Source: an uncultured Senegalimassilia sp. (GTDB lineage: Bacteria > Actinomycetota > Coriobacteriia > Coriobacteriales > Eggerthellaceae). From it: 64,000 nucleotides of DNA. This document shows positions 24,692 to 36,841 of this stretch, one piece after another. Under the pieces are notes generated by a model. That model was not told where the DNA came from. It made no database searches and saw only the letters and a list, made by a program, of their open reading frames with translations. The translations under genes were made by a program, and so were the position numbers. Where the stretch lies: positions 5,951-69,950 of the forward strand of contig NZ_CABQJR010000009.1 in the NCBI RefSeq assembly GCF_902464545.1, in the 5' to 3' direction. Numbering within the stretch: position 1 is the stretch's first letter; every line of letters starts with the position of its first letter.

Positions 24692-27265
24692 CTACTTCGC
24701 CACGATGTTCACCAGACGGCCGGGCACCACAACGACCTTCTTCAGGTCCTTGCCCGCCACCGCGTCCTGCACGGCCTCGAGCGCCACCGCCTTCACGGCC
24801 TCCTGATCGGCGTCCGCGGCAACCGTGATGCGGGCCTTCACCTTGCCGTTGATCTGCACGGCAAGCTCGACCTCGTCGTCCTTGGCCTTCTCGGGGTCGA
24901 ACTCAGGCCACTCCTGCGTATGGATCGAACCCTCGCAGCCCAGCGCATCATGCCACAGCTCATCGGTCATATGCGGGCAGATGGGGGCCAGCAGCCTAAC
25001 CAGCACGTTGGCGACCTCGGTCGCAAGCGCCTGCTCATCGGCGGATGCGGCACGCTGCTCCGGACCGACCTTGCGCAGATAATCGCCGATGGCGTTCACC
25101 AGCTCCATGATGGCGGCGATGGCGGTGTTGAAGTTGTTGCGATCGAAATCGTCCACAACCTTGCCCGCAACGCGATGACGCTCGCGCAGCAGCACCTTGC
25201 GAGCCGCTGCCGCCTCGGCATCGGATGCGTCCGGCTGATACAGCGTGTCCTCATCAGCCTTGCCCATCAGGTCGTACACCATGCGCCACACGCGGTTGAG
25301 GAACTTGTGCATGCCGGCCAGGCCGTCCTCGTTCCACTGCAGCTCCTTATCGGGCGGGGCCATGAACAGGATATAGGCGCGCACGGCGTCGCAGCCGTAG
25401 CCCGCGATCATCTCCTCAGGGGAGATGACGTTGCCCTTGGACTTGCTCATGACGTCGCCGTGCTCGTCGAGCACCATGCCCTGGCACAGCAGGTTCTTGA
25501 ACGGCTCGTCAAAGTCCAGCATGCCCAGATCGCGCAGCACCTTCGTGAAGAAGCGGCTGTACAGCAGGTGCAGGATGGCGTGCTCGATGCCGCCGATGTA
25601 CTGGTCGACCGGCATCCAGCGGTTGGTTTTCGCGCTGTCGAAAGGCAGCTCGGTGTTGTGCGGGTCGGTGTAGCGCAGGTAGTACCAGCTCGAGCACGTG
25701 AACGTGTCCATGGTGTCGGTCTCGCGACGAGCCTCGCCGCCGCACTTCGGGCACGTGCACTTGGCGAAGCCCTCATGCGTTGCCAAGGTTTCGCCAGCGG
25801 AAAGGTCGATGTCCTCGGGCAGGCGCACCGGCAGGTCCTCTTCCGGCACCGGCACCAGGCCGCACTTGTCGCAGTAGATCATCGGGATGGGGTTGCCCCA
25901 ATAGCGCTGGCGGGAGATCAGCCAGTCGCGCAGACGGAACTCCACCTTGCGCTTGCCGCGGCCCGCAGCCTCCAGGTCGGCGACGATGGCCTCCTCGCCC
26001 TCGGAGTGCTTGCCGCCCGTAAGGCCGGTGTACTTGCCGGACTGGACCAGTCGACCCTCGGCTTCCATGGCGCTATCCCAATCGACGCTGGCTACCACAC
26101 GGCCCTGCTCGTCTTTCAGCTGCTCAAACAGCGGGTCGTCGTCGCCCAGGATGATGGGGATGATGGGCAGGTCGTATTTCTTGGCGAACTCGAAGTCGCG
26201 CTGGTCGCCGCACGGCACGGCCATAACCGCGCCGGTGCCGTAATCAGCCACGATGTAGTCGGCAACCCACACGGGCACCTTCTCGCCGTTGATGGGGTTC
26301 ACCACATAACGACCGGTGAACGCGCCGTGCTTCTCCTTGTTGCCCTGCGCGCGCTCGACGGCGGTGATCTTCTTCGCGTTCTCGACCACCTGCATGACCG
26401 CAGCCTCGTACTCCGTGCCCTCGACCAGGCCCTTCAGGATGGGGCTTTCCGGGGCAAGCAGGAAGAAGCTGCAACCGAACAGGGTGTCGGCACGCGTGGT
26501 GAACACGGTGATCAGGTCGTCTTCCGTGGGGCTCTCGGGTGCGTTGCCCTGCTTGTCGCACAGCGTGAACTTCACTTCGGCGCCCTCGGAGCGGCCGATC
26601 CAGTTCGCCTGCATCTGCTTGACGCGCTCCGGCCAGCCGTCCAGCTGATCCAGGTCGTCCAGAAGCTCCTGCGCGTAATCGGTGATCTTGAGGTACCACT
26701 GCGTCAGGTCGCGCTTCTCGACGGCGCTATGGCAACGCCAGCACTCGCCCTCGGTGACCTGCTCGTTGGCAAGCACCGTCTGGCACTTCGGGCACCAGTT
26801 CACCGGCGAGTTGCGGCGCTCGACCAGGCCGCGCTTCCAGAACTGCAGGAAGATCCACTGACCCCAGCGGTAATACTCGGGGTCGCATGCCACGACGGTG
26901 CGGTCCCAATCGTAGGAAAGGCCCATGCGCTTGAAGCTGGCCTTCTGCGTCTCGATGTTGGCGTAGGTCCACTTCGCCGGATGGCTGTGATGCTTGATGG
27001 CCGCATTCTCAGCCGGCAGGCCGAACGCGTCCCAACCCATGGGATGCAGCACGTCGAAGCCGCGCATCTTGGAATAGCGGGCGATGACGTCGCCGATCGT
27101 GTAATTGCGCACATGCCCCATATGGATGTCGCCCGACGGGTACGGGAACATCTCGAGCACGTACTTCTTGGGCTTGGCATGATCTTCCGTGACCTTGTAC
27201 AGGTCGGAATCTTCCCAAGCCTTCTGCCAACGAGGTTCGATCTCGTGAGGGTTGTACTGTTTCAT
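24692..27265 (-). CDS. leuS: Leucyl-tRNA synthetase
   Basis: 857 residues. Class I synthetase that charges tRNA-Leu. HIGH-type motif [12 protein letters not shown] near residue 45, KMSKS-type VMSKSKGNV in the second half, and a CP1 editing domain between them with the T-rich [18 protein letters not shown] segment. Zinc-binding [13 protein letters not shown]...CWRCH and [12 protein letters not shown] knuckles are present. The C-terminal FVxGKxxKVV-type tail reads [18 protein letters not shown]. Start ATG 27263-27265 with AAGGA; the frame runs 72 codons further up but without family features. Unlike many leuS genes it shows no T-box in its 313-bp upstream gap. Confidence 0.97.
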   Translation of the reverse strand: MKQYNPHEIEPRWQKAWEDSDLYKVTEDHAKPKKYVLEMFPYPSGDIHMGHVRNYTIGDVIARYSKMRGFDVLHPMGWDAFGLPAENAAIKHHSHPAKWTYANIETQKASFKRMGLSYDWDRTVVACDPEYYRWGQWIFLQFWKRGLVERRNSPVNWCPKCQTVLANEQVTEGECWRCHSAVEKRDLTQWYLKITDYAQELLDDLDQLDGWPERVKQMQANWIGRSEGAEVKFTLCDKQGNAPESPTEDDLITVFTTRADTLFGCSFFLLAPESPILKGLVEGTEYEAAVMQVVENAKKITAVERAQGNKEKHGAFTGRYVVNPINGEKVPVWVADYIVADYGTGAVMAVPCGDQRDFEFAKKYDLPIIPIILGDDDPLFEQLKDEQGRVVASVDWDSAMEAEGRLVQSGKYTGLTGGKHSEGEEAIVADLEAAGRGKRKVEFRLRDWLISRQRYWGNPIPMIYCDKCGLVPVPEEDLPVRLPEDIDLSAGETLATHEGFAKCTCPKCGGEARRETDTMDTFTCSSWYYLRYTDPHNTELPFDSAKTNRWMPVDQYIGGIEHAILHLLYSRFFTKVLRDLGMLDFDEPFKNLLCQGMVLDEHGDVMSKSKGNVISPEEMIAGYGCDAVRAYILFMAPPDKELQWNEDGLAGMHKFLNRVWRMVYDLMGKADEDTLYQPDASDAEAAAARKVLLRERHRVAGKVVDDFDRNNFNTAIAAIMELVNAIGDYLRKVGPEQRAASADEQALATEVANVLVRLLAPICPHMTDELWHDALGCEGSIHTQEWPEFDPEKAKDDEVELAVQINGKVKARITVAADADQEAVKAVALEAVQDAVAGKDLKKVVVVPGRLVNIVAK

Positions 27266-27578
27266 CGTCCATCTTCCTTGGCTGACGCGGTAATACACAT
27301 AGGGTTCATTGTAGCAGCCTCGCGTTTTCACGAGGGGAAAAAGCGGCAACATCCCAGGCAAGGAAAGCCGAGCGGGCTCCTGGGGAAACCTCATCCGGTT
27401 TTTGCGCCGGTATCGCGTGCCCGATGTCGGAAAACAACAAGCCGCCCAGGCAGCCCGAACCCGCTTGCAGCGCGCGACCAAGGTTTACCCCTGATCGCGC
27501 AAACCACAGCGGGACGACGCGCCTGAGCGGCTTGCATGTTCTACGGCGTTTGCCGATGTCGAACCGGCGATGCCCCGG
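27266..27578 (-). other. Upstream region of leuS
   Basis: 313 bp without a gene. On the minus strand TACAAT (27308-27313) is a likely -10 box 42 bases before leuS. Just upstream is a small hairpin, CCTCG..CGAGG (27318-27335), where the spacer would be. No convincing -35 and no T-box sequence. Confidence 0.45.
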
Positions 27579-29907
<2,329 letters not shown>

Positions 29908-29913
29908 GCGTGA

Positions 29914-29939
29914 AGTATAGCGCAGCATTCAAGAATGCT
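29914..29939 (-). promoter_or_regulatory. Leaderless promoter with a perfect 16-bp palindrome
   Basis: TATACT (29914-29919, minus strand) is 7 bases before the ATG at 29907. Upstream in the spacer is AGCATTCAAGAATGCT (29924-29939), a perfect palindrome suited to a dimeric repressor. Confidence 0.5.
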
Positions 29940-29996
29940 TAGGTTGCAAAGCATGTCGAAGATGAAGCCAAACGCATGCCCACAAGCAAATCGCCC

Positions 29997-30026
29997 CAAA
30001 AAGAAAGGACCCCGAAGGGTCCTTTC
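29997..30026 (-). terminator. Terminator of the alpha ribosomal operon
   Basis: GAAAGGACCC-CGAA-GGGTCCTTTC (30003-30026), perfect. On the minus strand it is followed by TTTTTGGGG. Lies just after rplQ. Confidence 0.85.
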
Positions 30027-30050
30027 AAAATAGCATGTGGGACAAAAAGC

Positions 30051-30539
30051 TTATTCAGCCTTCTCCTCAGCAGCCTCGACAGCCTCAGCAGCTTCCTCGG
30101 CCTTGGGCTCCTCGACAGCCTCGACCTTCTTCGGAGCAGCCTTCTTGGCAGCCGGCTTCTCAGCCTTCTTAGCCACCGGCTCGGTGACGAGCTCCATGAT
30201 GACCATGGGAGCGTTGTCGCCCTTGCGGTTGCCAAGCTTCATGATGCGGGTGTAGCCACCCTGACGATCGGCGAACATGCCCTGCTCGACCTTCTCGAAG
30301 ATCTCGCGGACCAGTTCCTTGTCGTTGCCCAGCGCGGCGATGGCCAGACGACGGCTATGCAGGTCGCCCTTCTTCGCCCAGGTGATGATCTTGTCGACAT
30401 CGGGGCGGATTTCCTTAGCGCGGGACTCGATGGTCTTGATGCGGTCGTTGAGGAACAGCGCCTGCACCAGACTACGCTTCATGGCCTTGGTATGGGCAAA
30501 GTCGGTGCCCAGCTTGCGGCCCTTGTAGTTATGCCTCAT
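30051..30539 (-). CDS. rplQ: 50S ribosomal protein L17
   Basis: 162 residues. The first about 118 are a standard L17: MRHNYKGRKLGTDFAHTKAMKRSLVQAL, then RRLAIAALGNDKELVREIF. The last about 45 residues are an extra Ala/Lys/Glu-rich tail (KKAEKPAAKKAAPKKVEAVEE and on), common in actinobacterial L17 and probably disordered. Last gene of the operon, 12 bp after rpoA, followed by a terminator. Confidence 0.97.
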   Translation of the reverse strand: MRHNYKGRKLGTDFAHTKAMKRSLVQALFLNDRIKTIESRAKEIRPDVDKIITWAKKGDLHSRRLAIAALGNDKELVREIFEKVEQGMFADRQGGYTRIMKLGNRKGDNAPMVIMELVTEPVAKKAEKPAAKKAAPKKVEAVEEPKAEEAAEAVEAAEEKAE

Positions 30540-30551
30540 GGTAGGTTTCTC

Positions 30552-31502
30552 CTATTGCTTCAAATTGAGGTCCATGGAAATGAGCTTGTCCTTCACTTCC
30601 TCAATGGACTTCGCACCAAAGTTCCTGATGTTCAGCAGGTCGTTCTCGGAGAACTCGACCAGCTGGCGCACCGAATGGATGCCGGCACGCTTCAGGCAGT
30701 TGTACGAGCGGACGGACAGGTCCAGGTCCTCGATCTGCTTGTCCAGCTCGGCGTTCGACTCCTGACCCTCCGGAGCGAAGATGGACGGCACTTCGCCCTC
30801 TTCCTCTTCGGGGGTGCTGGTCAGGCTGAGGAACGCGCCCATGTACTGGTTGATGATGTTGGCAGCACGGGTGACCGCATCGATAGGCTCGATGGAGCCG
30901 TCCGTCTCAACCTCCAAAACCAACTTATCGTAGTCGGTACGCTGGCCCACGCGGGTGTCGGTCACGTTCATCGTGCAACGGCGAACCGGGGAGAACAGCG
31001 AGTCGACATGGATGACGCCGATAGGATCCTCCGTGCGCTTGTTGCGCTCGGCGGAAACGTAACCGCGGCCCACACCGATGCGCACCGTCATGTCAAGCTG
31101 GCCGCCGTCGGCAACCGTGGCGATAACATGCTCGGGGTTGATCAGCGTGAACTCGGTGGGAACCTGCAGGTCCGCACCGGTCACAACGCAGGGGCCCTCG
31201 GCAGAAACATGAGCCGTGGCCTCTTCCACGTCGTCATTGAGAGCCGAGAAGACCAGGCCCTTGACGTTCAGGACGATATCGGTGATATCCTCGATAACGC
31301 CTTCGGCCGTGGTGAACTCGTGCTGCACACCGTCGATTTGGATGGCCGTCGCCTTGGCGCCGTCGAGAGACGACAGCAGAACGCGACGCATGCTGTTACC
31401 CAGCGTATAGCCGTAGCCACGCTCCAGCGGTTCCACGATGAAACGCGCAACAGTATCGTTGACTTCTTCCGTTGTTACCGTCGGCCTCATGAACTCTGTC
31501 AT
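30552..31502 (-). CDS. rpoA: RNA polymerase alpha subunit
   Basis: 316 residues. The N-terminal domain dimerises and assembles the core enzyme: GYGYTLGNSMRRVLLSSLDGA is the classic block. The C-terminal domain (about 245-316) binds UP elements and activators: DLDLSVRSYNCLKRAGIHSVRQL, then RNFGAKSIEEVKDKL. ATG 31500-31502 has AAGGAGG 10 bases upstream. An internal ATG four codons later is possible but has no better site. Standard alpha-operon position between rpsD and rplQ. Confidence 0.98.
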   Translation of the reverse strand: MTEFMRPTVTTEEVNDTVARFIVEPLERGYGYTLGNSMRRVLLSSLDGAKATAIQIDGVQHEFTTAEGVIEDITDIVLNVKGLVFSALNDDVEEATAHVSAEGPCVVTGADLQVPTEFTLINPEHVIATVADGGQLDMTVRIGVGRGYVSAERNKRTEDPIGVIHVDSLFSPVRRCTMNVTDTRVGQRTDYDKLVLEVETDGSIEPIDAVTRAANIINQYMGAFLSLTSTPEEEEGEVPSIFAPEGQESNAELDKQIEDLDLSVRSYNCLKRAGIHSVRQLVEFSENDLLNIRNFGAKSIEEVKDKLISMDLNLKQ

Positions 31503-31529
31503 GTTGGGTAAGCCTCCTTACTAGCGCGA

Positions 31530-32126
31530 TTACTTGGAGTAGAGCTCGACGATGAGCTGTTCGCGGATGTCGAGATCGATCTGATCGCGGGTCGGAAGAG
31601 CCAGAACGCTGCCCTGCAGCTTCTCGATGTCAACCTCAAGCCAAGCCGGAACCTGGAAGCGGGCGTTGGAAACCAGAGCGCTCTTGATGACCAGCAGTTC
31701 CTTGGACTTGTCGGCAACGGCGATCTTGTCGCCGGCCTTGACGCGGTAGGACGGGATGTCCACGCGGCGGCCGTTGACGGTGATGTGGCCGTGGGTCACG
31801 ATCTGACGAGCTTCCTTACGGGTGCGGGCAAAGCCCAGACGGAAGATCACGCTGTCCAGACGGGACTCCAGGATGATCATGAGGTTGTCACCCGTGATGC
31901 CCGGCATGGACTTGGCCTTGTTGAAGTAGCCATGGAACTGCTTCTCCAGCACGCCGTAGATGAACTTGACCTTCTGCTTCTCGCGAAGCTGCATCGCGTA
32001 CTCGGATTCCTTACGACGACGCTTGGGCTCGCGCTTGGAAGTCTTGGAGCTGCTGTAACCCAGCACGACGGGATCCAGGCCCAGCTGGCGGCAGCGCTTA
32101 AGAACCGGAGTTCTATTGATAGCCAT
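31530..32126 (-). CDS. rpsD: 30S ribosomal protein S4
   Basis: 198 residues. Primary 16S rRNA-binding protein of the small subunit. The S4 RNA-binding fold is clear in LESRLDSVIFRLGFARTRKEARQIVTHGHITVNGRRVDIPSYRVKAGD. The N-terminus lacks zinc-binding Cys residues (the C- form). It is located in the alpha operon between rpsK and rpoA. In other bacteria S4 represses this operon; I cannot identify its mRNA target here. Confidence 0.98.
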   Translation of the reverse strand: MAINRTPVLKRCRQLGLDPVVLGYSSSKTSKREPKRRRKESEYAMQLREKQKVKFIYGVLEKQFHGYFNKAKSMPGITGDNLMIILESRLDSVIFRLGFARTRKEARQIVTHGHITVNGRRVDIPSYRVKAGDKIAVADKSKELLVIKSALVSNARFQVPAWLEVDIEKLQGSVLALPTRDQIDLDIREQLIVELYSK

Positions 32127-32145
32127 AGTAAATAGATCCTTTCAG

Positions 32146-32544
32146 TTACACGCGACGACGCTTCTTGGGGCGGCAGCCGTTGTGCGGAATGGGGGTGCAG
32201 TCCTGAATGCTGGCGACTTCCAGACCGGTAGCCTGCAGCGAACGGATAGCCGTCTCGCGACCAGAGCCGGGGCCCTTCACGTACACGGCGACCTTCTTCA
32301 GGCCGTGCTCCATAGCCGTCTTGGCAGCAGCCTCAGCAGCCATCTGCGCGGCAAACGGCGTGGACTTACGGGAACCCTTGAAGCCGACGGTACCGGCGGA
32401 CTGCCAAGAGATCACGTTGCCCTGAGGATCGGTGATGCTGACGATGGTGTTGTTGAACGTAGACTTGATATGCGCAGCGCCAACGGCAATGTTCTTGCGC
32501 TCGGAGCGCTTGATGCGCGTGCGCACGTTTTTCTTAGTTGCCAC
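32146..32544 (-). CDS. rpsK: 30S ribosomal protein S11
   Basis: 132 residues. It sits on the small-subunit platform near the mRNA exit. [43 protein letters not shown] and the C-terminal [15 protein letters not shown] are fully conserved features. It follows rpsM by 16 bp. Confidence 0.98.
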   Translation of the reverse strand: MATKKNVRTRIKRSERKNIAVGAAHIKSTFNNTIVSITDPQGNVISWQSAGTVGFKGSRKSTPFAAQMAAEAAAKTAMEHGLKKVAVYVKGPGSGRETAIRSLQATGLEVASIQDCTPIPHNGCRPKKRRRV

Positions 32545-32560
32545 TTCTTAGCTCCCTTAC

Positions 32561-32929
32561 TTACTTCTTCTTGCCGCCGATTTGCTTGCGGGGACCCTTG
32601 CGGGTACGGGCATTCGTGTGGGTGCGCTGACCGCGAACGGGCAGGCCCTTGCGATGACGCAGGCCACGGTAGCAGCCGATTTCCATAAGGCGCTTGATGT
32701 TCTGAGACACCTCGCGGTGCAGGTCGCCCTCCACCTTGATGTTGTTCTGGATGTAGTCGCGCAGCTTGACGAGATCCTCTTCGGTGAGGTCGTTCGTGCG
32801 CGTGTCCGGATTGATGCCCGTCTCAGCCAAGATCTTCTTGGACGTGGTCAGGCCAATGCCGTAGATGTAGGTCAAGCCGACTTCAATGCGCTTGTCGCGA
32901 GGAAGGTCGACACCAACAAGACGTGCCAT
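32561..32929 (-). CDS. rpsM: 30S ribosomal protein S13
   Basis: 122 residues. Head protein that contacts the P-site tRNA and the 50S subunit. [26 protein letters not shown] at the start and [25 protein letters not shown] at the end are diagnostic. It lies 21 bp after rpmJ. Confidence 0.98.
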   Translation of the reverse strand: MARLVGVDLPRDKRIEVGLTYIYGIGLTTSKKILAETGINPDTRTNDLTEEDLVKLRDYIQNNIKVEGDLHREVSQNIKRLMEIGCYRGLRHRKGLPVRGQRTHTNARTRKGPRKQIGGKKK

Positions 32930-32950
32930 AGGTTTATCTCCTCTTTCTTC

Positions 32951-33064
32951 CTAGCCTTGACGCTGCTTATGACGGGGGTTCTCGCAGATGACGAGGACCT
33001 TGCCATGGCGTCGAATGATCTTGCACTTGTCGCACATTTTCTTGACCGAAGGACGTACCTTCAT
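32951..33064 (-). CDS. rpmJ: 50S ribosomal protein L36
   Basis: Only 37 residues: [20 protein letters not shown], then [17 protein letters not shown]. The zinc-binding set CxxC...CxxxxH is complete, so this is the C+ form that needs zinc. The start ATG (33062-33064) has GAAAGGAA upstream. Placed between infA and rpsM, its conserved position. Confidence 0.97.
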   Translation of the reverse strand: MKVRPSVKKMCDKCKIIRRHGKVLVICENPRHKQRQG

Positions 33065-33164
33065 TTCAATTTCCTTTCGGTTAATGCGGTCCTATATGTA
33101 CACACCCAGCCGCAGGTGATTATTCTCGGGGACACTGGCGCGCCGGCTTGCGCGCGGGCTGAGA

Positions 33165-33383
33165 CTACTTGAAACGGTACGTGATGCGCCCGCGGTTCAA
33201 GTCGTAGACGGACAGTTCGACCGTCACCTTGTCGCCGGGCAAGATCTTGATGTAATGCATACGCATCTTGCCGGAAATGTGGGCCAGGATTTGGTGGCCG
33301 TTTTCCAGCTCCACCTTGAACATGGCGTTCGGCAGGGCTTCGAGAACCTTACCACCCAGTTCGATAACATCTTGCTTGGTCAA
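33165..33383 (-). CDS. infA: Translation initiation factor IF-1
   Basis: 72 residues, one S1-type OB fold. It blocks the ribosomal A site during initiation. [45 protein letters not shown] and the closing [11 protein letters not shown] are almost invariant. It is the first gene of the alpha operon here: adk and map, which often precede it, are absent, and the tRNA pair lies upstream. Confidence 0.98.
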   Translation of the reverse strand: MTKQDVIELGGKVLEALPNAMFKVELENGHQILAHISGKMRMHYIKILPGDKVTVELSVYDLNRGRITYRFK

Positions 33384-33723
33384 CGGTGCTCCTTCAAACT
33401 AATCTCGTCTTTTCGCAGCAATCCGGAATGATACCAAACTTATTGAGTTGTGTGGGGAAAATACACAAAGCACACAAGACCAGAGGAGCTCGTGGCTTTT
33501 CGGTACCTGCATGTCAGGCGTGCGGTCTAGATGCCGCGCAGCCTTCGCCGCTGAGATTGGGCGAGGCCGCCAGGTATTCGCGCATTGCGCAGCCGCCTTG
33601 TCGGCTTAACGCGTGAGAATGATTGAGATGAGATTCGCGTTCAGATTCTTGCAACTATACCCTTTTACCGCGACGCGTCAAGGGTATCGCGGGAGAAATC
33701 ATGCGTTCCGACTTTTCTCAGGC
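33384..33723 (-). other. Upstream region of infA
   Basis: No gene. On the minus strand TATCAT (33428-33433) is a likely -10 box about 45 bases before infA, in an AT-rich stretch. The -35 is weak. The remaining 250 bases show nothing I recognise. Confidence 0.45.
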
Positions 33724-33748
33724 AATAAAAAACCTCCCAATCGGGAGG
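33724..33748 (-). terminator. tRNA operon terminator
   Basis: CCTCCC-AATC-GGGAGG (33733-33748). On the minus strand it is followed by TTTTTTATT. Ends the tRNA-Lys/tRNA-Gln transcript. Confidence 0.85.
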
Positions 33749-33761
33749 CTGAAACGTTAAA

Positions 33762-33835
33762 TGGCTGGGCCACTAGGATTCGAACCTAGGTAGCTGGTAC
33801 CAAAAACCAGAGTCCTGCCGTTGGACGATGGCCCA
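33762..33835 (-). tRNA. tRNA-Gln (UUG)
   Basis: 74 nt with CCA encoded. Acceptor TGGGCCA pairs with TGGCCCA, the anticodon loop is TTTTGGT between CTGGT and ACCAG, giving anticodon UUG, and the T loop is TTCGAAT. It lies 37 bp downstream of tRNA-Lys in the same transcript. Confidence 0.95.
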
Positions 33836-33872
33836 GTGCATGCAAACCGCCATGGCGGCCCTGCGCAAAAAG

Positions 33873-33948
33873 TGGTGGGCCCTGTGGGGATCGAACCCAC
33901 GACCTTGGGATTAAAAGTCCCCTGCTCTACCGACTGAGCTAAAGGCCC
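33873..33948 (-). tRNA. tRNA-Lys (UUU)
   Basis: 76 nt with CCA encoded. The acceptor GGGCCTT pairs with AGGGCCC with one G-U, the D arm is AGCTCAGTCGGTAGAGC, the anticodon loop CTTTTAA gives UUU, and the T arm is GTGGGTTCGATCCCCAC. Confidence 0.95.
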
Positions 33949-33971
33949 ACTTCGCATATGCGCGGCTTTTC

Positions 33972-34000
33972 ATTTTACCGGTGCCCTACGAAACGGTCAA
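33972..34000 (-). promoter_or_regulatory. tRNA operon promoter
   Basis: On the minus strand TTGACC (33995-34000) and TAAAAT (33972-33977) are exactly 17 bp apart, the strongest consensus promoter in the window. It fits the high output needed for tRNA. Confidence 0.75.
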
Positions 34001-34033
34001 CGAGAAAATGGTGAATTCATCTTGCCGCCGCAA

Positions 34034-34066
34034 TTGCAACCTCCGAGCCTTACAATTCGTTGCAAC
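34034..34066. promoter_or_regulatory. Paired TTGCAAC sites before the LysR gene
   Basis: TTGCAAC occurs at 34034-34040 and 34060-34066, 26 bp apart. Each is nearly self-complementary (ATTGCAAC, GTTGCAAC). TACAAT lies between them. They may be autoregulatory sites of the LysR protein that starts at 34092. Confidence 0.4.
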
Positions 34067-34091
34067 GCTATCTTTCGCGAAGGACGCAACC

Positions 34092-35012
34092 ATGACGCTT
34101 CAACAGCTTCGTTACCTTATCGCTATTGCCGAATACGGGTCGATCAACGCCGCCGCTCAGAACCTTTACGCGTCGCAGTCGAACCTGTCCACGGCCATCA
34201 AGGAGCTTGAGCAGGAGCTCGGCATCTCCATCTTCACGCGCAGCAACCGCGGCGTGACGCTGACCAACGATGGCACCGAGCTGCTCGGCTACGCACGCCA
34301 GGTCATCGAGCAGGCGAACATGCTTGAATCGCGCTACGCCAATAAGGAAAAGCCCCAGGCGCGCCTGGCGGTATCCACCCAGCATTACGCCTTCAGCGTG
34401 GAGGCCTTCGTGAACGTGGTCGAGCAATGCGAGGGCGATTTCTTCGATTTCATCCTTCGGGAAACCACCACCGCCGAGATCATCGACGACGTGCGATCGT
34501 TTCGCAGCGAAGTGGGCATATTGTACCTGGACGCGTTCAACCAGCGCGTCATGCAGAAGGCCTTCGACGATGCCGACGTGTCGTTCTACCCGCTGTTCGA
34601 CGCGGGCGTGCACGTGTTCGTGGGCGAGAACCACCCGCTGGCCGGACGAGACATCATCAAGCCCGAGGAGTTGACCGTATGGCCCCGCTACAGCTTCGAA
34701 CAGGGCACCGCGAACTCGTTCTATTACTCCGAGGAGCCGCTCAGCTACGTCGAGCACTCGCGCAACATCCGCATCTCCGACCGCGGCACGCTTTCCAACC
34801 TGCTGACCAGCTACAACGGCTATACGCTTTCCACAGGGGTGCTTTCAAGCGAGATGCATACGGGCATCGTCAGCATCCCGCTTGACACCGATGAGCGCAT
34901 GACCGTGGGGTACATCATGCACAACGAACGCAAGCCCTCGGAACTTTTGGACCGCTACATCGAGGAGCTGCACCGCATCATCGGGGAAAGCGAGGGCGTG
35001 ACCGCTCGATAG
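34092..35012 (+). CDS. LysR-family transcriptional regulator
   Basis: 306 residues. The winged helix-turn-helix at the N-terminus reads MTLQQLRYLIAIAEYGSINAAAQNLYASQSNLSTAIKELEQELGISIFTRSNRGVTLT, typical of the family. The C-terminal two-lobed effector domain is present and full length. AAGGA lies seven bases before the ATG. It stands alone: divergent from the tRNA operon and convergent to guaB, so the usual divergent target gene is missing and the regulon is unknown. The upstream paired TTGCAAC sites may be its own operator. Confidence 0.93.
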   Translation: MTLQQLRYLIAIAEYGSINAAAQNLYASQSNLSTAIKELEQELGISIFTRSNRGVTLTNDGTELLGYARQVIEQANMLESRYANKEKPQARLAVSTQHYAFSVEAFVNVVEQCEGDFFDFILRETTTAEIIDDVRSFRSEVGILYLDAFNQRVMQKAFDDADVSFYPLFDAGVHVFVGENHPLAGRDIIKPEELTVWPRYSFEQGTANSFYYSEEPLSYVEHSRNIRISDRGTLSNLLTSYNGYTLSTGVLSSEMHTGIVSIPLDTDERMTVGYIMHNERKPSELLDRYIEELHRIIGESEGVTAR

Positions 35013-35070
35013 CTGCCCCGCAAGAGCCTCGCCTCGCACAGGAACTGCGTGCGCAAAACGCCACGCAAGC

Positions 35071-35110
35071 AAAAAAGCCTCGCCCGGCACGAACCGAGCG
35101 AGGCTTTCGT
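35071..35110. terminator. Bidirectional terminator between lysR and guaB
   Basis: AAAGCCTCGC (35074-35083) pairs with GCGAGGCTTT (35098-35107), flanked by AAA on the left and CGTTT on the right. Confidence 0.75.
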
Positions 35111-35127
35111 TTAGCTAGGCGATAAGC

Positions 35128-36645
35128 TTAGCGCACGTTGGAGGCGTAAGGAGCCTTGTCCTTCAGCACGACGTCGTGTGCGCCGCCCTCGACGATGGAG
35201 GTGGAGCTGATGACGGTGAGCTTGGCCTTATCCTGGAACTCAGGGATGGTGAGCGCACCGCAGTTGCACATGGTGGACTTGATCTTCAGCAGCGTGACCG
35301 CGATGTTGTCCTTAAGCGGGCCGGCATACGGCACGTAGGAGTCGACGCCTTCCTCGAAGGACAGGCTCTTCTTGCCGCCCAGGTCGTAACGACCCCAGTT
35401 GCGGGCGCGGGCAGAACCCTCGCCCCAGTATTCCTTCATGTAGGTGCCGTTGACCATGACCTTGGCCGACGGGGACTCGTCGAAGCGGGCGAAGTAACGG
35501 CCCAGCATGACAAAGTCGGCGCCCATGGCCAGGGCCAGGGAGATGTGGTGGTCGTAGACGATGCCGCCGTCGGAGCAGATGGGCACGTAGATGCCGGTCT
35601 CCTTGAAGTACTCGTCGCGGGCCTTGGCCACCTCGATGGTTGCCGTGGCCTGGCCGCGGCCGATGCCCTTGGTCTCACGGGTGATGCAGATGGAACCGCC
35701 GCCGATGCCGATCTTGACGAAGTCGGCGCCAGCCTCTGCCAGGAAGCGGAAGCCCTCGCCGTCGACCACGTTGCCGGCACCGATCTTCACGGAGTCGCCG
35801 TAGTGCTCGCGCACCCACTCGATGGTCATCTTCTGCCAGTCGGAATAGCCCTCGGAGCTGTCGATGCACAGCACGTCGGCGCCTGCCTCGACCAGCGCGG
35901 GGACGCGCTCGGCGTAGTCGCGGGAGTTGATGCCCGCGCCCACGATGTAGCGCTTGTGGCTGTCCAGCATTTCGTTGGGGTTGGACTTGTGGCTGTCGTA
36001 GTCCTTGCGGAACACCATGTAGACCAGATTACCCTCGGCATCCACCAGCGGCAGGGAGTTCAGCTTGTGGTCCCAGATGATGTCGTTGGCAACCTTGAGG
36101 GAGGTGTCCTCGGAGGCGGTGACCAGCTTCTCGAGCGGGGTCATGAACTCGGAGACCTTCTCCTCGCCGGTCATACGGGACAGGCGGTAGTCGCGCTCGG
36201 TGACGACACCGAGCAGCTTGCCATGGGCAGAGCCGTCGTCGGTGACGGGCATGGTGGAGTGGCCCGTCTGCTCCTTCAGAGCCACGACCTGGTTGAGCGT
36301 CATATCAGGGGAAAGGTTGGCGTCGGACTCGACGAAGCCGGCCTTGTAGTTCTTCACACGGGCGACCATGGCGGCTTCCTGCTCGATGGTCTGGTTGCCG
36401 TAGATGAAGCTCAGACCGCCCTCGGTTGCCAAGGCGACGGCCATGTTGTCGTCGGACACGGCGGCCATGATGGCGCTGACCATGGGGATGTTGAGCGAAA
36501 GCGGGCACTCTTCCTGGCCCTTGCGGTACTTGACCAACGGGGTTTTCAGGCTCACCGACGCCGGAACGCACGTAGCAGGCGTATGACCAGGTACCAGAAG
36601 ATACTCGTTGAACGTACGTGACGGCTCGTCGTAATAATAAGCCAT
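35128..36645 (-). CDS. guaB: IMP dehydrogenase
   Basis: 505 residues. Oxidises IMP to XMP with NAD+, the committed step to GMP. A TIM barrel with a central pair of CBS motifs (about 95-225, [26 protein letters not shown] and [21 protein letters not shown]). The active-site Cys loop reads [12 protein letters not shown], with Gly instead of the usual Pro in [17 protein letters not shown] and [11 protein letters not shown] line the IMP site. ATG 36643-36645 has AAGGAG ten bases upstream. The variant loop suggests a divergent subgroup, but the enzyme should be active. Confidence 0.93.
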   Translation of the reverse strand: MAYYYDEPSRTFNEYLLVPGHTPATCVPASVSLKTPLVKYRKGQEECPLSLNIPMVSAIMAAVSDDNMAVALATEGGLSFIYGNQTIEQEAAMVARVKNYKAGFVESDANLSPDMTLNQVVALKEQTGHSTMPVTDDGSAHGKLLGVVTERDYRLSRMTGEEKVSEFMTPLEKLVTASEDTSLKVANDIIWDHKLNSLPLVDAEGNLVYMVFRKDYDSHKSNPNEMLDSHKRYIVGAGINSRDYAERVPALVEAGADVLCIDSSEGYSDWQKMTIEWVREHYGDSVKIGAGNVVDGEGFRFLAEAGADFVKIGIGGGSICITRETKGIGRGQATATIEVAKARDEYFKETGIYVPICSDGGIVYDHHISLALAMGADFVMLGRYFARFDESPSAKVMVNGTYMKEYWGEGSARARNWGRYDLGGKKSLSFEEGVDSYVPYAGPLKDNIAVTLLKIKSTMCNCGALTIPEFQDKAKLTVISSTSIVEGGAHDVVLKDKAPYASNVR

Positions 36646-36841
36646 GGGAGACGGCTCCTTCTCTCGCAACGGGATTTTCGTTGCTAGCCATTATAGTCAC
36701 GCCGACGGCCCGATTGCGAGGGCGGGCCGGCAAATAGCGGAGAATGTGGAGAAACGCACGGAGAACAACGCCCGGGCAACGAAAAGGACCGCCGGTTCCC
36801 CAGCGGCCCTACCAGGTGCGATATGCGGTTTTGCAGCCTTA

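Noticed and set aside
24920..27526. 868-codon plus-strand frame opposite leuS
   Set aside because: Antisense to a clear leucyl-tRNA synthetase, low-complexity and His/Val/Leu-rich.
27266..27578. T-box or leucine leader before leuS
   Set aside because: No GGTGGCACC-like box and no terminator/antiterminator pair is present, in contrast to the trpP leader.
35176..36621. 481-codon plus-strand frame opposite guaB
   Set aside because: Shadow of the IMP dehydrogenase codons; no independent start signal or domain.
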